A stretch of 64,000 nt of DNA, from the NCBI RefSeq assembly GCF_002252585.1, contig NZ_NQLD01000012.1, one strand, 5' to 3'. This stretch comes from Methanocatella intestini (GTDB taxonomy: Archaea; Methanobacteriota; Methanobacteria; Methanobacteriales; Methanobacteriaceae). Under the pieces are notes generated by a model. That model saw only the letters and a list, made by a program, of their open reading frames with translations, had not been told where the DNA came from and ran no database searches. Shown piece by piece: positions 25,540-34,923 of this stretch (the stretch's first letter is position 1; each line of letters starts with the position of its first letter). The position numbers and the translations under genes are program-made.

Positions 25540-27189
25540 ATGGAAACTAAAACAATTTCAACCGATGTTTTAATTATTGGTTCAGGAGGAGCTGGTTCAA
25601 GAGCAGCTATTGAAGTAGATGAAGCTGGTCTTAAAGGACTTATTGTTTCAAAAGGACTAACTTTTAGATCAGGATGCACTGGAATGGCTGAAGGAGGATA
25701 TAATGCTGTTTTTAAAGCTGTTGATGCTGATGATTCAATAGAAGCACATATGGAAGATACCTTAAAAGGAGGCAGCTATCTTAATGATAAAAAACTTGTA
25801 GATATACTTGTTCACGAATCTCCAGACAGATTAATCGACTTAGAAAATTATGGGGCGATTTTTGACCGCCAAGAATCCGGTAAAATAAATCAAAGACCAT
25901 TCGGTGGACAGCAATACAGAAGAACCTGTTTTCAGGGAGACAGAACAGGTCATGAATTAATGAGTGCTCTTAAAGAAGAAATCATTAAAAGAGACATTGA
26001 AACTATTGAAGAAGTAATGGTTACCTCTCTTGTTTTAGATGAAAATTTAAGACAGGTTATAGGAGCTGTTGGACTGGATTTGGCAAAGTCTCAAATAATT
26101 TATTTTAAAGCTAAAGCTGTTATACTAGCTAGTGGAGGAGCAGGTAACTTATATCCAATTACATCCAACACTATTCAAAAAAACGGTGACGGATTCATGC
26201 TTGCCTGGAATGCAGGAGCTAATCTGATAGATATGGAACAGATTCAATTCCACCCAACAGGAATGGTAACACCTGATTCCAAAAAAGGAGTCCTTGTAAC
26301 TGAAGCTGTAAGGGCTGAAGGCGGAAAATTACTAAATAAAGATGGCGAACGCTTTATGAAAAAATATGCTCCTGAAAAAATGGAATTAGCTACCCGTGAT
26401 GTTGTTGCAAGATCCATTTATCAGGAAATCATTGAAGGAAGAGGAAGCGAACATGGAGGAGTTTATTTAGACATTACACATCTTCCAGATGATTTAATTG
26501 ATGAAAAATTAGAAACCATGGTTTTACAATTTAAAAATGTAGGTATTGATATTAAAAATGAAAAAATAGAAGTAGCTCCAACTGCACATCACTTTATGGG
26601 TGGTGTTAAAATCAAACCTGATTGCTCTACAAATGTAGCTAATTTATTTGCTGCAGGGGAAGTATCTGGAGGAGTCCACGGAGCTAATCGTTTAGGTGGA
26701 AATGCACTGGCTGATACCCAGGTATTTGGAAAAAGAGCTGGTGAAAGTGCTGCGAAAGCTGCAAGTGAAACTGACTTTAAAGAAAATCCTGAAATGGTTC
26801 ATGAAGAAAAAACAAGAATTGAAAGCCTAATTAAAGACGGTTCCATTAATCCTACAGAATTCAAAAACAATCTTAAACAGTTAATGTGGGAAAAAGTAGG
26901 AATTGTCAGAGACGAAAAAAATTTAAACAAAGCTTTAAGACAATTACAAGAAATGAAAAAAGACTTAAATGATTTAAAAGTTGAAAATAAAGCTCAATAT
27001 AATACAGAACTTGTAACTGCTCTTGAAGTAATAAACATGGTTGAAATAGCTATTTTAGTTGTAAAATCAGCAATATTACGTAGAGAAAGTAGAGGAGCTC
27101 ATTTCAGATCTGATTTCCCTGAAAGCCATAATATCTGGAAAAGAAGCATTGTTTTAAACAAAAATAAAATAAAATTTGAAGCTAGATAA
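25540..27189 (+). CDS. tfrA: Thiol:fumarate reductase / succinate dehydrogenase flavoprotein subunit
   Basis: In Methanobacteriales TfrAB reduces fumarate with coenzymes M and B, giving succinate and the heterodisulfide, in an incomplete reductive TCA branch. 549 residues: an FAD-binding GxGxxG motif (DVLIIGSGGAGSRAAIE) at about 9-25, the TGMAEGG loop, the active-site region QFHPTGMV, and the second FAD motif FAAGEVSGGVHGANRLGG. The C-terminal helical domain is typical. CAGGTAAT precedes the ATG. The iron-sulfur partner TfrB is not in the window. The gene lies just right of the decayed IS. Confidence 0.88.
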   Translation: METKTISTDVLIIGSGGAGSRAAIEVDEAGLKGLIVSKGLTFRSGCTGMAEGGYNAVFKAVDADDSIEAHMEDTLKGGSYLNDKKLVDILVHESPDRLIDLENYGAIFDRQESGKINQRPFGGQQYRRTCFQGDRTGHELMSALKEEIIKRDIETIEEVMVTSLVLDENLRQVIGAVGLDLAKSQIIYFKAKAVILASGGAGNLYPITSNTIQKNGDGFMLAWNAGANLIDMEQIQFHPTGMVTPDSKKGVLVTEAVRAEGGKLLNKDGERFMKKYAPEKMELATRDVVARSIYQEIIEGRGSEHGGVYLDITHLPDDLIDEKLETMVLQFKNVGIDIKNEKIEVAPTAHHFMGGVKIKPDCSTNVANLFAAGEVSGGVHGANRLGGNALADTQVFGKRAGESAAKAASETDFKENPEMVHEEKTRIESLIKDGSINPTEFKNNLKQLMWEKVGIVRDEKNLNKALRQLQEMKKDLNDLKVENKAQYNTELVTALEVINMVEIAILVVKSAILRRESRGAHFRSDFPESHNIWKRSIVLNKNKIKFEAR

Positions 27190-27191
27190 AC

Positions 27192-28499
27192 TTATTTTCT
27201 AGCTTCTTTAAGCTCCTCAATAGCTTTTCTGGCTTTTTTATAAATTTCTTCTTCATCTAATGTAGTTAATTTTTTATTTTCCATTAAAATTTTACCATCA
27301 CAAATAGTGGTATCTACATTATAACCATTTGCTGAGTAAATAATATTGGAACTTGTAACTGAACTATCAGGTATCATATTAGCATTATTGGTATCGATTA
27401 AAATTAAATCTGCTTTTTTACCAACTTCAATTGATCCTATTTCCTGTTCAAGCCCTAAAACTTCTGCACCTTTGATAGTTCCCATAGCTAATGCTTCATT
27501 AGAAGTTAAAGCTTTAGGATTTAATAAATTAACTTTTTGAAGTAAAGAAGCTGTTCTTAACTCTTCAATTAAGTCTAAATTATTATTTGATGATGCTCCA
27601 TCTGTTCCAATTCCAACACAAATATCATTATTAATTAAATCATAAATTGGAGCTATACCTGAAGCTAATTTCATATTACTGCATGGATTATGTGAAATTT
27701 TAACATTATTCCTTTTAATAATTTCAATTTCATTATGGGATAACCATACACTATGTGCAGCTACAACATCAGGACCTAAAAATCCTATTGAATCCAAATA
27801 TTCAAATGGTCTTAAATTATGTGTTTCAAGTGAATCATTTATCTCCTTTTGAGTTTCACTAACATGAATATGAATTCCAGTATTATACTCATTAGCTAAC
27901 CATCTTACATCTTCCAACAAGTCTTTTGAAGCAGTGTATGGAGAATGAGGCCCAAAAAATACTTTAATTCTTCCATCAGCCATTCCGTTGCATTTTTCAA
28001 ACAAGGCTATGTTTTCTTTAATTTCATGTTCTCTTTTTTCATCATCACCAAAATCAATCATACCATAAGATAAAACTGCTCTAATTCCTGATTCTTCAAC
28101 AGCTTTTGCAACATCTTCCATGTAAAAGTACATGTCACTAAAAGTAGTTGTTCCAGATTTGATTAATTCAATAGCTCCTAAAAGAGCACCAATATAACAG
28201 TATTCAGATGTAAGATTTGCTTCCATTGGCCAGATATTATCATTTAACCATGAATCCAAACTTAAATCATCAGCTAATCCTCTAAACAAAGTCATTGATA
28301 AATGTGTATGAGTATTTACAAATCCTGGAAGTAATATTTTACCCTTACCATCAATAACCTTATCTACGTTACTTTCATCAATATCAGTATCAATTTCTGC
28401 GATTTTATCATTTTTTATTAAAAGAGAACCTTTTATTTCTTTAAAATCTGAAGGGTTTAAAATTAATGTGTCTTTAATTAAAATAGTATTATCAGTCAT
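27192..28499 (-). CDS. 5'-deoxyadenosine / S-adenosylhomocysteine deaminase
   Basis: 435 residues of the amidohydrolase (MtaD/DadD) family. Metal ligands are in NTHTHLSMTLFRGL, HIHVSETQKE and AAHSVWLS, and the catalytic Asp in IGTDGASSNN. In methanogens this family deaminates 5'-deoxyadenosine, SAH and methylthioadenosine, clearing radical-SAM and methyltransferase by-products to inosine forms. An AGGTG ribosome binding site supports the ATG at 28499. It is convergent with tfrA with a 2-bp gap. The preferred substrate is inferred from characterised methanogen homologues. Confidence 0.9.
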   Translation of the reverse strand: MTDNTILIKDTLILNPSDFKEIKGSLLIKNDKIAEIDTDIDESNVDKVIDGKGKILLPGFVNTHTHLSMTLFRGLADDLSLDSWLNDNIWPMEANLTSEYCYIGALLGAIELIKSGTTTFSDMYFYMEDVAKAVEESGIRAVLSYGMIDFGDDEKREHEIKENIALFEKCNGMADGRIKVFFGPHSPYTASKDLLEDVRWLANEYNTGIHIHVSETQKEINDSLETHNLRPFEYLDSIGFLGPDVVAAHSVWLSHNEIEIIKRNNVKISHNPCSNMKLASGIAPIYDLINNDICVGIGTDGASSNNNLDLIEELRTASLLQKVNLLNPKALTSNEALAMGTIKGAEVLGLEQEIGSIEVGKKADLILIDTNNANMIPDSSVTSSNIIYSANGYNVDTTICDGKILMENKKLTTLDEEEIYKKARKAIEELKEARK

Positions 28500-28539
28500 A
28501 ATAACACCTAAAAAAAATAAAAAAAGTCAATTAAAATAA

Positions 28540-28749
28540 CTATTCTAAATTTTTAATAGCTAATTTAATATCTTCTGGTTTGATAGTTTTACGTTTAGCG
28601 ATTTTAGCAACATTATTTGCTTCAATTGCAACATTACGAGCTACTTCTTCAAGATATGCAGCTAATTCAGCTTTTGCATCTTCACTAACTCTTTCAGCAC
28701 CAGTATCTTTAATAATCCTTGCGATAGGAGCTTTTGGTATTTCAGACAT
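28540..28749 (-). CDS. Archaeal histone (HMf-type)
   Basis: 69 residues forming one histone fold: N-terminal PIARIIKDTGAERVSEDA, central long helix AYLEEVARNVAIEANNVAKIA, and the KRKTIKPEDIKLAIKN C-terminal helix. It has no tails, as in HMfB, and wraps DNA as dimers or longer stacks. The GTG at 28758 is part of the strong GAGGTGA ribosome binding site, so the ATG at 28749 is the real start. It is divergent from hisG. Confidence 0.95.
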   Translation of the reverse strand: MSEIPKAPIARIIKDTGAERVSEDAKAELAAYLEEVARNVAIEANNVAKIAKRKTIKPEDIKLAIKNLE

Positions 28750-28965
28750 ATATTTCACCTCAAACAGTTAATTTGTAACTTATGATAATTTTAAATTAAT
28801 CTTAAGCTTAATATCATTATAATTTCTATTATATTTAAAGATTTTGTATTATTTGATAGTAAAAACTGAAAATATTAAAAAATATTAAGAATTTTAACAC
28901 TTTAAAAAAGTATTAATAAAAAAAATAATATATCATATCACATAAATAAAATGAGAAGATTTAAA

Positions 28966-29826
28966 ATGAAATTAAAAATTGCTGTACCTTCTAAAGGAAG
29001 AATTAGTGATCCTTCAATAGCCATCTTAGAGAAAGCTGGATTAGGATTAAAAGATAATGCTAATAGAAAATTAATTTCTGCTACTTTTAATAAAGATATT
29101 GATGTTATGTTTGCTCGTGCATCAGATATTCCAAAATTTGTTGAAGATGAAATTGTTGATATGGGAATAACTGGTGTAGACTTGATTAATGAAAGTGAAG
29201 CTAATGTTAAGGAATTAGTTGATTTATCTTTCGGACAAACAAAATTAGTTTTAGCATCACCGGAAGATTCCAATATAAATTCTATTGATGATTTAACATC
29301 AGATATGGTAGTAGCTACTGAATTTCCAACATTAACAAAAAAATACTTGGAAAAACATGGTTTAACATCAAAAATAATAACATTAAGCGGTTCTACAGAA
29401 ATCGCACCATTAATTGGAATAGCTGATTTAATTACTGATTTAACCAGTACTGGAACTACATTAAAAATGAATCATTTGAAAATTGTTGATGTAATTTTAG
29501 AAAGTACTATTAAACTTATTACTAATGACAATAGCTTTGAAAATAAAAAAGAGTTAGTTGAAGCCGTAAGTACAAGTATAAAGGGAGTAATTGAAGCTGA
29601 AAGGAAAAAACTTGTAATGATGAATGTTAAAAAAGAAAATTTAGATAATGTTAAAAAAGTTATGCCGGCAATGACAGGTCCGACAATTTCTGAAGTATTA
29701 TCTAAAGAAGAAACTGTAGCTGTACAGGCAGTTATAGATGAAGATGTAGTATTCGAACTTGTTAACGATTTAAGAAATGCAGGTGCAAAAGATATTCTTG
29801 TCGTGCCAATTGAAAGGATTATATGA
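28966..29826 (+). CDS. hisG: ATP phosphoribosyltransferase (long form)
   Basis: HisG starts histidine synthesis by joining ATP and PRPP. 286 residues from the ATG at 28966 (MKLKIAVPSKGRISD), the canonical N-terminus; an ATG at 28951 would add MRRFK. The E-x(5)-D-G-like region here reads DLITDLTSTGTTLKMNHL, with the PRPP-binding threonine loop. The C-terminal 80 residues (MVMMNVKKENLDNVKKVMPAM) are the ACT-like histidine-binding regulatory domain, so this is the long hexameric form and needs no HisZ. The stop overlaps the next gene by 4 bp (ATGA), so the genes are coupled. Confidence 0.94.
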   Translation: MKLKIAVPSKGRISDPSIAILEKAGLGLKDNANRKLISATFNKDIDVMFARASDIPKFVEDEIVDMGITGVDLINESEANVKELVDLSFGQTKLVLASPEDSNINSIDDLTSDMVVATEFPTLTKKYLEKHGLTSKIITLSGSTEIAPLIGIADLITDLTSTGTTLKMNHLKIVDVILESTIKLITNDNSFENKKELVEAVSTSIKGVIEAERKKLVMMNVKKENLDNVKKVMPAMTGPTISEVLSKEETVAVQAVIDEDVVFELVNDLRNAGAKDILVVPIERII

Positions 29827-30314
29827 AAATAGCAATAATTTACTCAACATCCAGTGGAATAACAAAAAAGGCTGCAAAAATTTTATCAAATAAAATAAAA
29901 GCTAAAATTCAGCTAATTCCAATTGAAAAAGCTAAAACAGCCTGTTTGTTAAAATATGATTTTATCATATTAGCTGGATCATTATACCATGGAAAAGTCC
30001 AAGGAATCTTAAAAAGATACATATCCAGAAATATGGGAACATTGATGGAAAAACCGGTTGCTCTTTTTATGAACTGTGATGAAAAATCAAATACTAAAAG
30101 TCATCTGAACAAAACATTTTCAGAACAACTTGTTAAATCATCATTTATTTCTTCAAATTTTGGTTATGAAATAAATCCAGATGAAGGAAACTTTATAGAT
30201 AAAATAAAAGCTAAAAAAACACTTTCCAGTGAAAATATTCCTGTATTGGATATGGATGAAATTGATAAATTTGCCAGTTATATTAATAATTTAATTGATA
30301 AAAGAATTGAATGA
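29823..30314 (+). CDS. Flavodoxin-domain protein (HemG-like)
   Basis: 163 residues. IAIIYSTSSGITKKAAKIL is the FMN phosphate-binding loop, and FIILAGSLYHGKVQGILKRYI resembles the SxYxG motif of menaquinone-dependent protoporphyrinogen oxidase HemG and other flavodoxin-5 proteins. It probably binds FMN and carries electrons; the partner is unknown. Methanogens lack protoheme synthesis by the classical route, so a HemG function is unlikely. It is translationally coupled to hisG (ATGA overlap), with pyrB beginning right after it. Confidence 0.75.
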   Translation: MKIAIIYSTSSGITKKAAKILSNKIKAKIQLIPIEKAKTACLLKYDFIILAGSLYHGKVQGILKRYISRNMGTLMEKPVALFMNCDEKSNTKSHLNKTFSEQLVKSSFISSNFGYEINPDEGNFIDKIKAKKTLSSENIPVLDMDEIDKFASYINNLIDKRIE

Positions 30315-30320
30315 AATGGG

Positions 30321-31271
30321 TTGATTAAAATTTTTAAACTAAAAAGTATTATTTCAATAAAAGATTTTGAAAGAAAAGATATTGATTATATTCTGGATGA
30401 AGCATCAAAATTAGAAGATATAGCTAAATCAAAAGAATGTTGTGACGAATTAAAAGGTAAAATTCTTGGATTAATGTTTTTTGAACCATCTACAAGAACA
30501 AGATTATCATTTGAAACATCTATGAAACGTTTAGGCGGAAATTGCATAGGTATTGAAAGTACAAGATCATGTTCTGTTTCTAAAGGAGAAAGCATAGCTG
30601 ATACTGCAAAAATGTTTGAAGGCTACAGCGATGCTTTAGTTATTAGACATGAATTGGAAGGTGTATCTAAATTTATATCAGACATTGTAGATGTTCCTGT
30701 GATAAATGCCGGAGATGGTGCTGGTCAACATCCTACTCAAACATTACTTGATTTATACACTATTAAAAAAGAAATAGGGCAGATTGATAATTTAAAAATA
30801 GCTTTAGTTGGTGATTTAAAATTTGGCCGTACAGTACATTCATTATCTAATGCATTAGGATTATATGACAATGTAGAACTTTATTTTGTTGCTCCTAAAG
30901 AATTAAAAATGCCTCAGGAAGTTTTACACGATTTAAACAAAAAGAATATCCCATATACTGAAGTTGATAGTATAGAAGAAATTATTGATAAAGTAGATGT
31001 TTTATATGTAACCAGAATTCAAAAAGAACGCTTTGGAGATTTGGATGAATATTTAAAAATAAAAGGAGCTTATATTGTTAATAAAAAAATGTTGGAAGGT
31101 AAGGATGTTATTGTTATGCACCCGTTACCAAGAATTGATGAAATAGCTACTGATTTAGATAATACTAAACATAATAAATATTTCAATCAGGCATTTAATG
31201 CTGTTCCAGTTAGAATGGCTATTTTAAAAACTTTAATAAAAAACAATCCCAAATGGAATCATATGGAATAA
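30321..31271 (+). CDS. pyrB: Aspartate carbamoyltransferase catalytic subunit
   Basis: PyrB forms carbamoyl-aspartate in pyrimidine synthesis. Carbamoyl-phosphate binding site FEPSTRTRLSFE near residue 55, HPTQTLLDLYTI near 134, and the C-terminal VMHPLPR loop are all present; about 316 residues. The start is unsettled: TTG at 30321 is the nearest recognised start codon, with a GGG directly before it, but homology begins about at KLKSIISIKDF, so a nearby non-ATG start is possible. The regulatory subunit gene pyrI is not adjacent. The 3' end overlaps orc1/cdc6 by 13 bp, convergent. Confidence 0.93.
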   Translation: MIKIFKLKSIISIKDFERKDIDYILDEASKLEDIAKSKECCDELKGKILGLMFFEPSTRTRLSFETSMKRLGGNCIGIESTRSCSVSKGESIADTAKMFEGYSDALVIRHELEGVSKFISDIVDVPVINAGDGAGQHPTQTLLDLYTIKKEIGQIDNLKIALVGDLKFGRTVHSLSNALGLYDNVELYFVAPKELKMPQEVLHDLNKKNIPYTEVDSIEEIIDKVDVLYVTRIQKERFGDLDEYLKIKGAYIVNKKMLEGKDVIVMHPLPRIDEIATDLDNTKHNKYFNQAFNAVPVRMAILKTLIKNNPKWNHME

Positions 31272-32410
31272 AGTGTTTTTTCAAGTAGATTAGTATCGCA
31301 TTGAAGTGTTATAATATTAGTTCTTCCTTTTCCACGTCCACGTGATATAGTATTGGTTGAAATAATACCTAACATTTCAAGTTCATTTATAAAATCAAAA
31401 ATTCTTCTGTATGTTACAGAATCTCCTTTTGATACTTCTTTATAAGTATCATATAATTTACCTGAGGTTATTTCCTCATTATTTTGAGTAAGTCTTAAAA
31501 TAGCATCTAAAACTCTTTGTTGCTGAGTTGGTAAGGTTAAAATAATATCAGTGATTTTATTATGTTCAATTCTGTCTTTCGCCCTTCTTACATAATCACC
31601 AATGATTTTATCAGATTCTTCTTCATCAGCTATTTCTCCAGCAGTTCTAAGTAAATCCAGTGCATATCTTGCATCTCCTTCTTCTTTAGCTGCCATAGCT
31701 GAACATAACGGTATAACATCACTTTCAATTGTATCTTCTTTAAATGATAAATGAGCCCTTTCACTTAAAATATCAGCTAACTGATCAGCACCATAAGGTG
31801 GGAAAACAATTTCTTTATCCCTCAAACTGCTCATTACTCTAGGTGTTATAAATTGCTTAAATTCAACATAATTACTAATGGATAATATAGATACATTGTC
31901 AGTTCTTGTTAAAGTGTATAAAATTCCATCTCCGTCTTTACTAAGCAATATGTCAATTTCATCTAAAATAACAATTAAAATTAGTTTTTTTCCATATGCA
32001 TTTCTTCTGAAAATGTCTCTGAAAGTATTAATAACTTCCCCTTTTGTCCAGCCTCTGTGAGGAACATTTCTTCCAAGTTTTTGACATAACTGTGCAATAA
32101 CCTGATATTCTGTTGTGTAATCAGTACAACGAATATATTCAACTTTTATGAAAACATTCTTATTAGATGCTGCTTCATTTAGTTGTTCACGAGCAAATTT
32201 TGCTGCTGCTGTTTTTCCAGTTCCTGTTTTTCCGTAAATTGTAATATCAGATGGAGTAACATTATTTAATGCTTCAATCCAATATTTAGCTATTTGTGTT
32301 ATCTGTTCTTTTCTGTGAGGTAAATTTTCAGGTAAAAACCTATGATCTAAAGGTTGTTTATCTTTAAAAACTGATTTTCCTACCTCCAAGTCATCAAATA
32401 TATTTGCCAT
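31259..32410 (-). CDS. Orc1/Cdc6 replication initiator
   Basis: 383 residues of AAA+ initiator. Walker A GKTGTGKT at 60-67; Walker B LIVILDEID ending near 152; sensor 1 and arginine-finger region ISNYVEF and SLRDKEIVFPPY; C-terminal winged helix from about 300 with KLYDTYKEVSK and YRRIFDFINELEMLGII. It binds origin recognition boxes and loads the MCM helicase. GGTGA precedes the ATG at 32410. The gene points away from a 930-bp AT-rich gap holding repeated binding-box-like motifs, the usual arrangement of an archaeal origin. Confidence 0.95.
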   Translation of the reverse strand: MANIFDDLEVGKSVFKDKQPLDHRFLPENLPHRKEQITQIAKYWIEALNNVTPSDITIYGKTGTGKTAAAKFAREQLNEAASNKNVFIKVEYIRCTDYTTEYQVIAQLCQKLGRNVPHRGWTKGEVINTFRDIFRRNAYGKKLILIVILDEIDILLSKDGDGILYTLTRTDNVSILSISNYVEFKQFITPRVMSSLRDKEIVFPPYGADQLADILSERAHLSFKEDTIESDVIPLCSAMAAKEEGDARYALDLLRTAGEIADEEESDKIIGDYVRRAKDRIEHNKITDIILTLPTQQQRVLDAILRLTQNNEEITSGKLYDTYKEVSKGDSVTYRRIFDFINELEMLGIISTNTISRGRGKGRTNIITLQCDTNLLEKTLYSI

Positions 32411-33340
32411 ATGTTCACCATTCTTAAAAAGTAATAAAAGTAAAATAATCTTAAAAAATATGAAAAAATTATAAGTATTATTTCCAGTGTTAATATATGA
32501 AAACAGTGTTAAATAAAGGTTTGTATTACAAAATTGTATTGAGATAATAAATTTTCATTAAAAAATAAAAATTAAAATAATTAAATAAATTAAAATTAAC
32601 TGAAAAATGTTTAAAATACCTAAATTCATAAAAAATAGTCAATTAATAGCTTAAATAAAAATTAAAGTAAATAAAAATAGTTAAAATTAAAACATGAAAA
32701 TTAACTATTTCAATTATAAAGACATATATTTCAAGTGAAAAAATAGTGATGAAAACAAAATTAACATAATTGTAAAATAATTTTATAATTTTTCAATTAC
32801 AAAATAAAAGGTATATATTACTTATTTTTAAAAAATAAATGTTTTATATCAATTTTTTATAAAATAAATTAATTTAAAAATTTATTAAAAAATTATCATT
32901 TAAAAAAAATAAGACTAAAACAATTTTTATTTCAAATTTAAAGAAGAAGTATTTCAATTGTAATATTTTCAGTATAATATAATATTTATCTGAGCATTTG
33001 AAAAATAAAACATATATTTCAAGTGAAAAAAAAATTCAATAAGAGTTTTATCAAAAAAAATATAATGATTTAACATGAATAGTGAGAGATAAATTTCAAG
33101 TGTAATGCAATTTTTAGTGCGAAGCAAAAATCAAGACATATGTTTCAAGTGAAAAAAAATTTTTAACTTGATTAAAATGATTATTTTTATAAAAAAAGAA
33201 TGAAAAAGGCTTTATTTTCAATTTTAACTACAAAAAATTAAGATAAATTTCAAGTGTTTTTACAGATGAAATGCATGTCTTCATTCCTACAGAACCTTCG
33301 CAGAGCTTTCACTTGAAATTTATGTCTGTCTGTCTAAAAT
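32411..33340. other. Predicted chromosomal replication origin (oriC)
   Basis: A 930-bp gene-free and very AT-rich region directly upstream of orc1/cdc6. It carries repeated TTTCAAGTGAAA-type boxes, most preceded by CATATAT or GATAAA and followed by A-runs, in direct orientation through the region and inverted near the right end. These resemble the mini-origin-recognition-boxes of Methanothermobacter (TTACACTTGAAA type) bound by Cdc6-1. The 32820-32930 stretch is almost pure A/T and could be the unwinding element. Gene direction on the left flank also changes here. The function is inferred; nothing in the sequence proves firing. Confidence 0.8.
32708..33318. repeat. Origin-recognition-box-like repeats
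   Basis: Clear copies of TTTCAAGTG(A/T)(A/T)(A/T): 32729-32740, 33017-33028, 33094-33105, 33143-33154, 33248-33259, and an inverted copy (TTTCACTTGAAA) at 33307-33318. Weaker TTTCAATT-type forms are at 32708-32719, 32791-32802 and 32952-32963. Three strong copies share the upstream CATATAT/CATATGT extension, and two share GATAAA. The inverted copy at the end facing the DUF2299 gene gives the array a defined polarity. Confidence 0.85.
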
Positions 33341-33826
33341 TTATACGAACATACTATTTTCATTATGTGGTTTGGAAATATTAGTGTTTGAATTACCAAA
33401 AGCATAATTTAATAACATTATACAATGTAATTTAGCTTTAAAAACACGTTTAATAGTTTTAAATAAAGCGTCTTTACTTAATCCATCTTCAAAGATATTA
33501 TCAGTAACTACAAATTGCTGTAAAATATCCTGATCCACTTTCAATTCATAATCAACTAAAAATAAGTTTAAATTAGTACTTACATCAAATAAAAATTTAT
33601 TTTTATCCTGAGGAGATGCATTTTGCATTAAATTAATATGTTCTGGTGCTACTTGTGTTGCACATCCAATAACAATAACATCTTTTTCTTTTGGTTTTAC
33701 AACATCCATTATATTATCTTTAGGAAATTCAATGACAAAATGAAAATCTGCATTTTCATCTGCAGCTTTTTCTCTAAAGACACCTTCATCAGCTAACCAG
33801 TTTTTAACATTTTGTTCAATACTCAT
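33341..33826 (-). CDS. DUF2299-like protein beside the origin
   Basis: 161 residues, soluble, alpha/beta. The N-terminus IEQNVKNWLADEGVFREKAADENADFHF and the later VIVIGCATQVAPEHIN match my memory of the archaeal DUF2299 family, whose fold resembles secretion-chaperone-like proteins; no function is established. GGTGA lies upstream of the ATG at 33826. The gene reads toward the origin boxes, with its stop right at their edge. Whether its position next to the origin is meaningful is unknown. Confidence 0.65.
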   Translation of the reverse strand: MSIEQNVKNWLADEGVFREKAADENADFHFVIEFPKDNIMDVVKPKEKDVIVIGCATQVAPEHINLMQNASPQDKNKFLFDVSTNLNLFLVDYELKVDQDILQQFVVTDNIFEDGLSKDALFKTIKRVFKAKLHCIMLLNYAFGNSNTNISKPHNENSMFV

Positions 33827-33888
33827 TTTTTCACCATGTTTAAAATTATAATAAAATATTTATTTATTTTAATATTATATATTAAATA

Positions 33889-34923
33889 ATGTATTATACT
33901 TTTGATTTAATAAATAATTTCAATATATTTAATAATATTAATTTTTCATATATTATTTTAATATTTATATTATTTTCATTATTTTTAGCTATTTCTTTTG
34001 ATATTACATATGGCGAACTTCCAACTAAAATTCATCCTGTTGTAATAATCGGATCTGTAATATCATTTTTCAAAATCAGATTTATTAAAATAAAAAATAA
34101 ATGGTCAGGTTTGTTTTTAACAGTAGCTACCTGTATTGTTTCAAGTGTATCAGTGATTATATTAGTTTATTTATCTTCATTTAATGCATTTATATTTTTT
34201 ATATTATTTACATTAATTTTATCATCTACTTTTTCTATTAAAATGTTGCTGGATACTGCTATTAATGTTGAAACAGATTTAAAAGAAGATATTGATAAAG
34301 CAAGACAGGCAGTTTCATATTTAGTCAGCAGGAACACTGATGAACTGACTGAAGAACACATTGTTTCAGCTACTATTGAAAGCTTAACAGAAAATATTAC
34401 TGATTCATACATTTCACCTGTATTTTATTTCATGATTTGCAGTCTTGCTGGAATTTTTATGCATTCCTATTTGCTTTTATTTATTTTAATTTTAATTCCA
34501 TTTAATTACAGAATATTCAATACACTTGATGCAATGGTTGGTTATAAAACTGATGAACTGATTAATATTGGTTTTGTTCCAGCTAAAATAGATGATATTT
34601 TAAATTATATTCCATCAAGAATAGCTGGTTTATTTGTTGTTTTATCTGCATTTTGCCTAAGATTTGATTATAAAAACAGTTATAAAATATTGAAAAGAGA
34701 TGCCAGAAACTGTCCAAGTCCAAACTCTGGTTTTACAATGGCTTCAGCTGCAGGAGCTTTAGATATACAATTAATTAAATTAGATACTTATATATTGGGA
34801 GACAATAATAAAAATATTGAAATAAATGATATAAGCAGTGCTGTTAAACTGTCAAAATTAACAATATTATTATTTACCCTTGCAATAATTTTATTTATAA
34901 TTATATTATATGTGATATTATGA
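33889..34923 (+). CDS. cbiB: Adenosylcobinamide-phosphate synthase
   Basis: CbiB attaches (R)-1-amino-2-propanol phosphate or an analogue to adenosyl-cobyric acid; it is an integral membrane protein. About 344 residues with 5-7 hydrophobic helices. The family motif appears as YGELPTKIHPVVIIGS, ESLTENITDSYISPVFYF, and NCPSPNSGFTMASAAGAL. The ATG at 33889 is close to an AT-rich promoter and has no ribosome binding site, so translation may be leaderless or start slightly downstream. It overlaps cbiG by 4 bp (ATGA). Confidence 0.92.
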   Translation: MYYTFDLINNFNIFNNINFSYIILIFILFSLFLAISFDITYGELPTKIHPVVIIGSVISFFKIRFIKIKNKWSGLFLTVATCIVSSVSVIILVYLSSFNAFIFFILFTLILSSTFSIKMLLDTAINVETDLKEDIDKARQAVSYLVSRNTDELTEEHIVSATIESLTENITDSYISPVFYFMICSLAGIFMHSYLLLFILILIPFNYRIFNTLDAMVGYKTDELINIGFVPAKIDDILNYIPSRIAGLFVVLSAFCLRFDYKNSYKILKRDARNCPSPNSGFTMASAAGALDIQLIKLDTYILGDNNKNIEINDISSAVKLSKLTILLFTLAIILFIIILYVIL

